Of a stretch of DNA of 10,207 bases, positions 6,701-10,207 are shown in pieces. The notes under the pieces were generated by a model that saw only the letters and a list, made by a program, of their open reading frames with translations, ran no database searches and was not told the DNA's origin. Positions within the stretch are counted from its first letter, which is position 1. Each line of letters opens with the position of its first letter. The DNA is from Bacillota bacterium (GTDB lineage: Bacteria; Vulcanimicrobiota; JAMDEM01): contig JAMDEM010000052.1 of the NCBI GenBank assembly GCA_023486985.1, positions 1 through 10,207 on the forward strand, in the 5' to 3' direction. A program made the translations under genes and the position numbers.

Positions 6701-6707
6701 AAAGGAG
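6701..6707 (+). promoter_or_regulatory. Ribosome binding site of the MMPL gene
   Basis: AAAGGAG lies four bases before the ATG at 6712 and supports that start. The genes in this half of the window (MMPL, LolA-like) have clear Shine-Dalgarno sequences, while the fusion and DUF360 genes do not. Confidence 0.75.
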
Positions 6708-6711
6708 TCTT

Positions 6712-9021
6712 ATGATTCAAAATAAACTGGTAGAATTTTCCGTTAATCATCCCAGACTGATAATCTTTATTACCTTGCTTTTAAGCCTCTTGTTTGGCTT
6801 GCAATTTCCTAAAGCCACCATAGATACAGACCCGAAACACATGCTGCCAGCCACTTCTCCTGTCAGAGTTTATAACGATCAGGTGGAAAAATGGTTTGGT
6901 CTTTATCCTGATACCATTGTTTTGGGAATCTACAATAAAGATGGAATTTTTAACAAAGATACACTGGAAAATATAACAAAACTTACCGGTGAAATCCTTA
7001 AAATGAAAGGAGTGGCTGTCAGGGATGTAACAAGCTTTACCACTGCTGACAATGTTTTTGCGCAAAATAACGATTTACAGGTTCTTCCTTTACTGCAGAA
7101 GATTCCTCAAACTCAAGAAGAAATGGAAGTCTTTAAAAGCTCTCTTTATAACAACCCGCTTCTCGTAGATCGTCTTATTTCAAAGGATGGAACAACAACT
7201 GCTATATATGTTCCATTAGAAGAAGGAGCAAATGGAAAAGTAATTGCCGATCAACTTAAAAAATTGGTCCGGAAATCAGGCGGCGCTGAAGAGTATTATA
7301 TAGCCGGGGATCCTGTCGCCAGAGACACTTTTGGCGCGCAGATGTTTACCCAGATGGCTGTATTTTCTCCCCTGGCTGGCATGTTAATGTTTATCGCTCT
7401 CTTTATCATGTTTAGAAATTTTAACATGGTTATTTTAAATATGAGCATTGCAATGATAAGCATTATCTGGAGTATGGGACTTTTAATCGGCCTTAAATTT
7501 CCGGTGCATATAATGAGTTCCATGATTCCGGTCTTTTTAATGTCAATAAGTACCGACAGCATCCATATTTTTAATGAGTTTTGTTTTCGTTTTCGTGAGT
7601 TGAAGGAAAAGAAGCCGGCTATTATTGATACCATGAAAGTAGTGGGCGCTCCGGTATCGGCTACTGCTATGGCAACAGCAGCCGGCTTTGCCTGCCTTGC
7701 TTTTGGCCATATTATTCCCGTTAAAGTATTCGGTATTTTTATAGCTTTTGGAACTCTGGTTATAAGGCTTATGAGTTTTACCTTGATTCCGGCAGTTCTT
7801 TCAATGATGAAGGATAAGACTTTATTAAAGATTTCTCAAAAAGAAGATATTAAAGAAAATCCAACCAGCAGATTTTTAAGAAAGCTGGGAGAGTTAAGCG
7901 TTAAAAATGCCGGATTAATTCTTGTTGCAGGGCTTGTTCTTTTGACTTTAGCCATTATTGGGACTGCAAAAATCCGGATTAACAATAATATGGTTTCCTG
8001 GTTTAAAGAAAAAAGTGAAATTCGAAAAGCCGATGCAATTCTTAACTCCCAACTGGGTGGAACATCTCTGGGTTATCTTATAGTAAGCGGCCCGGGAGAG
8101 GATTTCTTTAAAAAACCGGGAGCCATGAAATACCTGGAGTCTCTCCAGAGAGAAGTAGAAAAAAGCCCTCTGGTTGGAAAAACTACTTCAGTGGCTGATT
8201 ATGTAAAGCGCATCAACCGGGTTTTACATAAAGACAGCCCGGAATACGAAACCATTCCTGATTCAGGAACAGTTATATCTCAATATCTTTTTCTCTTTGG
8301 TATGTCGGCAAAGCAAAGCGTCCTTAACAATGTAATTGATTATCCTTTTCAAAAGGCAAATATCTGGGTGCAATTAAAGACATGGGATGCCTCTGCCATG
8401 CGGGAAGTTATAAATATAGCTAAAAACTATACCTTACGTCATCCAATGCCGGAACTGGAAGTAAAACCGGCCGGCATAGCTTATTTTAATATGGTCTGGA
8501 ATGATGAAGTGCTTTATGATATGATAAGAACTTTCATTTTTGCTACCATACTGGTTCTCTTTATTTTAATTCTGGAATTTAAATCTTTTAGATGGGGGAT
8601 TATCAGCATTATCCCTCTTATTTTTGCTATTCTTCTGGTTTATGGCTTTATTGGTTTTACGGGGAAGGATTTTGATATGCCTATATCAGTGCTCTCGACT
8701 CTCACTTTAGGAATGGCAATTGATTTTGCCATACATTTTGCAAGTCGTTTCAAGAGAAGATACATGGAAACTCAAGAGCCGCTGGAAGAAACTCTTTACT
8801 GGACAGTGTCCCGCCCGGGAAGAGGCATAATAAGAAATGCCGTTCTTTTTGCTCTCGGCTTTTCCGTAATGGCTTTTGCCAGCCTGACGCCGTATATTAC
8901 TGTGGGCTTATTTATCATGTCCACCATGCTTCTTTCTGCAATAACCACTCTTGTTTTTCTCCCTGTTTTAATAAAGTTATTCCCCAAGTTTTTGCTTTTT
9001 AAGAAGGAGGTGCCAAAGTAA
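6712..9021 (+). CDS. MMPL/RND-superfamily exporter
   Basis: This 769-residue inner-membrane transporter has the duplicated RND plan. TM1 (about 14-31) precedes a periplasmic loop (about 32-213), then a block of five helices (about 214-365). A second TM (about 400-418) precedes a second loop (about 420-600), then a second helix block (about 604-755). Each half has an Asp in the equivalent helix, in STDSIHIF (D282) and GMAIDFAIHFASRF (D671), as expected for the proton relay of MMPL/RND proteins. The length fits MMPL-type and hopanoid-transporter-like (HpnN-like) exporters, which are shorter than the drug-efflux AcrB type. Family members use the proton gradient to move lipids or hydrophobic molecules; the substrate here is unknown. 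The gene follows the ArsR-type regulator, with a copy of its operator in the 71-bp gap, and precedes a LolA-like gene and a beta-barrel candidate, which suggests an envelope lipid-transport operon. Confidence 0.92.
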   Translation: MIQNKLVEFSVNHPRLIIFITLLLSLLFGLQFPKATIDTDPKHMLPATSPVRVYNDQVEKWFGLYPDTIVLGIYNKDGIFNKDTLENITKLTGEILKMKGVAVRDVTSFTTADNVFAQNNDLQVLPLLQKIPQTQEEMEVFKSSLYNNPLLVDRLISKDGTTTAIYVPLEEGANGKVIADQLKKLVRKSGGAEEYYIAGDPVARDTFGAQMFTQMAVFSPLAGMLMFIALFIMFRNFNMVILNMSIAMISIIWSMGLLIGLKFPVHIMSSMIPVFLMSISTDSIHIFNEFCFRFRELKEKKPAIIDTMKVVGAPVSATAMATAAGFACLAFGHIIPVKVFGIFIAFGTLVIRLMSFTLIPAVLSMMKDKTLLKISQKEDIKENPTSRFLRKLGELSVKNAGLILVAGLVLLTLAIIGTAKIRINNNMVSWFKEKSEIRKADAILNSQLGGTSLGYLIVSGPGEDFFKKPGAMKYLESLQREVEKSPLVGKTTSVADYVKRINRVLHKDSPEYETIPDSGTVISQYLFLFGMSAKQSVLNNVIDYPFQKANIWVQLKTWDASAMREVINIAKNYTLRHPMPELEVKPAGIAYFNMVWNDEVLYDMIRTFIFATILVLFILILEFKSFRWGIISIIPLIFAILLVYGFIGFTGKDFDMPISVLSTLTLGMAIDFAIHFASRFKRRYMETQEPLEETLYWTVSRPGRGIIRNAVLFALGFSVMAFASLTPYITVGLFIMSTMLLSAITTLVFLPVLIKLFPKFLLFKKEVPK

Positions 9022-9052
9022 TAATCACGGAGAGGCTTTTAAGGCTGAATTT

Positions 9053-9118
9053 GTCATTCTGAACGAAGTGAAGAATCTCTGGTTTAATTACTAGATTCTT
9101 CGCGGTGCTCAGGATGAC
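9053..9118. repeat. REP-like 26-bp imperfect inverted repeat between the MMPL and LolA-like genes
   Basis: The left arm (9053-9078, GTCATTCTGAACGAAGTGAA onward to AGAATCT) and the right arm (9093-9118, AGATTCTTCGCGG onward to GATGAC) pair at 20 of 26 positions around a 14-base loop. It closely resembles the GTCATTCTGAGCGAAGCGAAGAATCT type of palindromic intergenic repeat that I recall as abundant in many bacterial genomes. In RNA it would form a long hairpin inside the operon and could stabilise upstream mRNA or reduce read-through. There is no T-run after it, so it is not a classic terminator. Confidence 0.8.
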
Positions 9119-9144
9119 TGCGGGTTATTCCGAAGCAAAATAAT

Positions 9145-9151
9145 AAGGAGG
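9145..9151 (+). promoter_or_regulatory. Strong ribosome binding site of the LolA-like gene
   Basis: AAGGAGG lies seven bases before the ATG at 9159, an ideal Shine-Dalgarno sequence. It fixes the start and should keep translation efficient despite the hairpin upstream. Confidence 0.85.
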
Positions 9152-9158
9152 AATTTTT

Positions 9159-9965
9159 ATGACAAAACATTTTATAAAGGGAACAATTTTCTTAATTTTA
9201 ATTTCTTTTCTAGCAGTCAATCCGCTTCTGGCAGCAACAAAAAGTGAAGGACAGGGGATAATTAAAAAATCCCAGCAGGCTTTTTATTATGCAGGTAAGG
9301 ATTTTAAAGCAAGGGTTTTTATGAAACTTATCAACCCTCAGGGCCAGCAGAGAATACGGGATCTGGTTATGTTAAGGAAAAATGAGCCCAATGAAGAGCA
9401 AAGATATTTCATCTATTTTTATGAACCGGCTGATGTAAGAAATACAACTTTTATGGTATTTAAATATCCGAATAAAGATTCCAGCCGCTGGCTTTTTATA
9501 CCTTCAATAAATATGGTTAAAAGAATTGCCGCAAACGATAAACGCTCAAGTTTTATTGGATCCGATTTTACTTATGAAGATATATCAGGCAGAGATATCA
9601 TTTTTGATACTCATACTCTGCTCAGAGAAGAAGCACAGGGAGGGAAAGCCTGTTATGTGGTGGAGAGTATCCCTAAAGAAGAATCTGAATATACCAAGAA
9701 AATTTCCTGGATTGATAAGACAAACTTTCTTCCTCTTAAGGAAGAGTATTACGATTCAAGGGGAGAACTTTATAAGGTTTTTACAGCCGATGAAATAAAA
9801 ACAGTTCAGGGATTTCCAACAGTTACCAGAAGAACAATGAAAAATTTAAAAAGCGGCCACAGAACCGAAGTAACTTTTAAGGAAGTTAATTATAATCTTG
9901 GCATAGAAGAAGATCTCTTTTCAGAAAGAAACCTCAAGAATCCTCCCCAGAGGTGGATTAAGTGA
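9159..9965 (+). CDS. LolA-like outer-membrane lipoprotein-sorting family protein
   Basis: The protein has 268 residues. It opens with an Sec-type signal peptide: a basic MTKHFIKG, a hydrophobic core at about 9-20, and likely cleavage after LLA or LAA (residues 25-26). The mature part has the pattern of the LolA-like/outer-membrane lipoprotein-sorting family often found beside MMPL transporters. An N-terminal helix precedes alternating strands, then the signature SRWLFIPSINMVKRIAAND (109-127) and SSFIGSDFTYEDISGRD (130-146), then WIDKTNFLPLKEEYYDSRG (184-202). The fold is a half-barrel that carries hydrophobic lipid moieties through the periplasm. It probably receives or delivers the substrate of the MMPL exporter, although it is not the general LolA itself. 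Its stop overlaps the GTG start of the next gene by four bases (GTGA), so the two are likely translationally coupled. Confidence 0.9.
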   Translation: MTKHFIKGTIFLILISFLAVNPLLAATKSEGQGIIKKSQQAFYYAGKDFKARVFMKLINPQGQQRIRDLVMLRKNEPNEEQRYFIYFYEPADVRNTTFMVFKYPNKDSSRWLFIPSINMVKRIAANDKRSSFIGSDFTYEDISGRDIIFDTHTLLREEAQGGKACYVVESIPKEESEYTKKISWIDKTNFLPLKEEYYDSRGELYKVFTADEIKTVQGFPTVTRRTMKNLKSGHRTEVTFKEVNYNLGIEEDLFSERNLKNPPQRWIK

Positions 9966-10207
9966 AGAGGTTAATATCTTCTTTATTTTTTCTCTTTTTA
10001 ATTTTTCCTTTCCTTGCTGGAAGCTCCTTTGGCGAAGAAGAAACAAATACCACTTTAAAGGGATTTCTGGAGGTAAACTCTGCTTCCCGTATAGGAAGCG
10101 AAAATCCTCCCGGAGCTCCTGCAGGGTCTATGCTTTCGGCAGAAACAAGATTAAGACTTGAATTATCTGTTCGGCCTCCTGCAGGAGCTTCCCTTATGTT
10201 TAAAGGG
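9962..10207 (+). CDS. Exported protein, probable outer-membrane beta-barrel (3' partial)
   Basis: An open frame of 82 codons runs from GTG at 9962 to the window end without a stop. The start overlaps the preceding TGA (GTGA), and GAGGTGG (9950-9956) lies five bases upstream as a ribosome binding site. Residues 1-24 form a clear signal peptide (MKRLISSLFFLFLIFPFLAG), with likely cleavage near SSFG-EEE. The mature start alternates polar and nonpolar residues (TLKGFLEVNSASRIG, then AETRLRLELSVRP and GASLMFKG), as in the first strands of an outer-membrane barrel. From memory, MMPL and LolA-like genes are commonly grouped with DUF1302-type outer-membrane proteins (as in RND/DUF1329/DUF1302 clusters), which fits. 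With only 82 residues, the family cannot be named with certainty. Confidence 0.75.
   Translation, partial: MKRLISSLFFLFLIFPFLAGSSFGEEETNTTLKGFLEVNSASRIGSENPPGAPAGSMLSAETRLRLELSVRPPAGASLMFKG

Larger units (their letters stand above)
9022..9158 (+). other. Intergenic region between MMPL and LolA-like genes
   Basis: These 137 bp hold the REP-like inverted repeat and the ribosome binding site described separately. I see no convincing separate promoter, so the LolA-like gene is probably transcribed from the promoter before the MMPL gene. A direct pair AGGCT (9033-9037 and 9042-9046) is too short to mean much. Confidence 0.5.

Noticed and set aside
10082..10099. GCTTCC/GGAAGC hairpin inside the final partial gene
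   Set aside because: It is only six base pairs within coding sequence, with no T-run; probably chance.
10112..10187. Palindromes GGAGCTCC (10112-10119), CCTGCAGG (10118-10125) and CTCCTGCAGGAG (10176-10187)
   Set aside because: They encode Pro/Gly/Ala-rich pieces (PPGAPAG, RPPAGAS); codon repetition explains them better than a regulatory site.

Overview
This window reads as chromosomal DNA of a diderm bacterium. The support for a diderm is a LolA-like periplasmic protein, followed by a secreted protein that looks like the start of an outer-membrane beta-barrel, both downstream of an RND/MMPL exporter. Base composition is somewhat AT-rich and the genes share a similar style. I cannot assign a phylum: there is no rRNA, ribosomal protein or other marker gene here.

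Layout. (1) Positions 1-2162, plus strand: the 3' part of a membrane sensor phosphatase (end of a Cache-like sensor, TM, HAMP, two GAF domains, SpoIIE/PP2C phosphatase), cut by the window edge. (2) Positions 2165-2512, minus strand: a small four-helix membrane protein of the YvlD/phage-holin-4-2 (DUF360) family, convergent with the phosphatase; the two stop codons are 2 bp apart. (3) Positions 2513-2811: a non-coding stretch with a perfect 62-bp direct repeat present twice, a hairpin between the copies, and a symmetric TGGTAA/TTACCA element running over the next start codon. (4) Positions 2812-6213: one very large membrane protein that fuses a GH18-like domain, a NodB/CE4 polysaccharide deacetylase and a processive GT2 glycosyltransferase, probably making and modifying an N-acetylhexosamine-type exopolysaccharide. 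(5) Positions 6214-10207: an ArsR-type regulator with a textbook promoter, then an MMPL/RND exporter, a LolA-like lipoprotein-sorting homologue and the start of a beta-barrel candidate gene that runs off the window.

The most informative regulatory observation is that a 15-bp sequence (AGTTTCAAATATTCG) occurs both over the predicted transcription start of the arsR-type gene and in the 71-bp gap before the MMPL gene. The first copy is a near-perfect 16-bp palindrome. This suggests that the regulator represses itself and the downstream exporter operon. The regulator lacks the usual ArsR metal box but has one cysteine near each end, so its signal may not be a metal.

MMPL exporter + LolA-like carrier + beta-barrel resembles known envelope lipid/hydrophobic-compound transport loci, and the ArsR control is the less expected part. 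A REP-like inverted repeat sits between the MMPL and LolA-like genes and may tune expression of the distal part of the operon.
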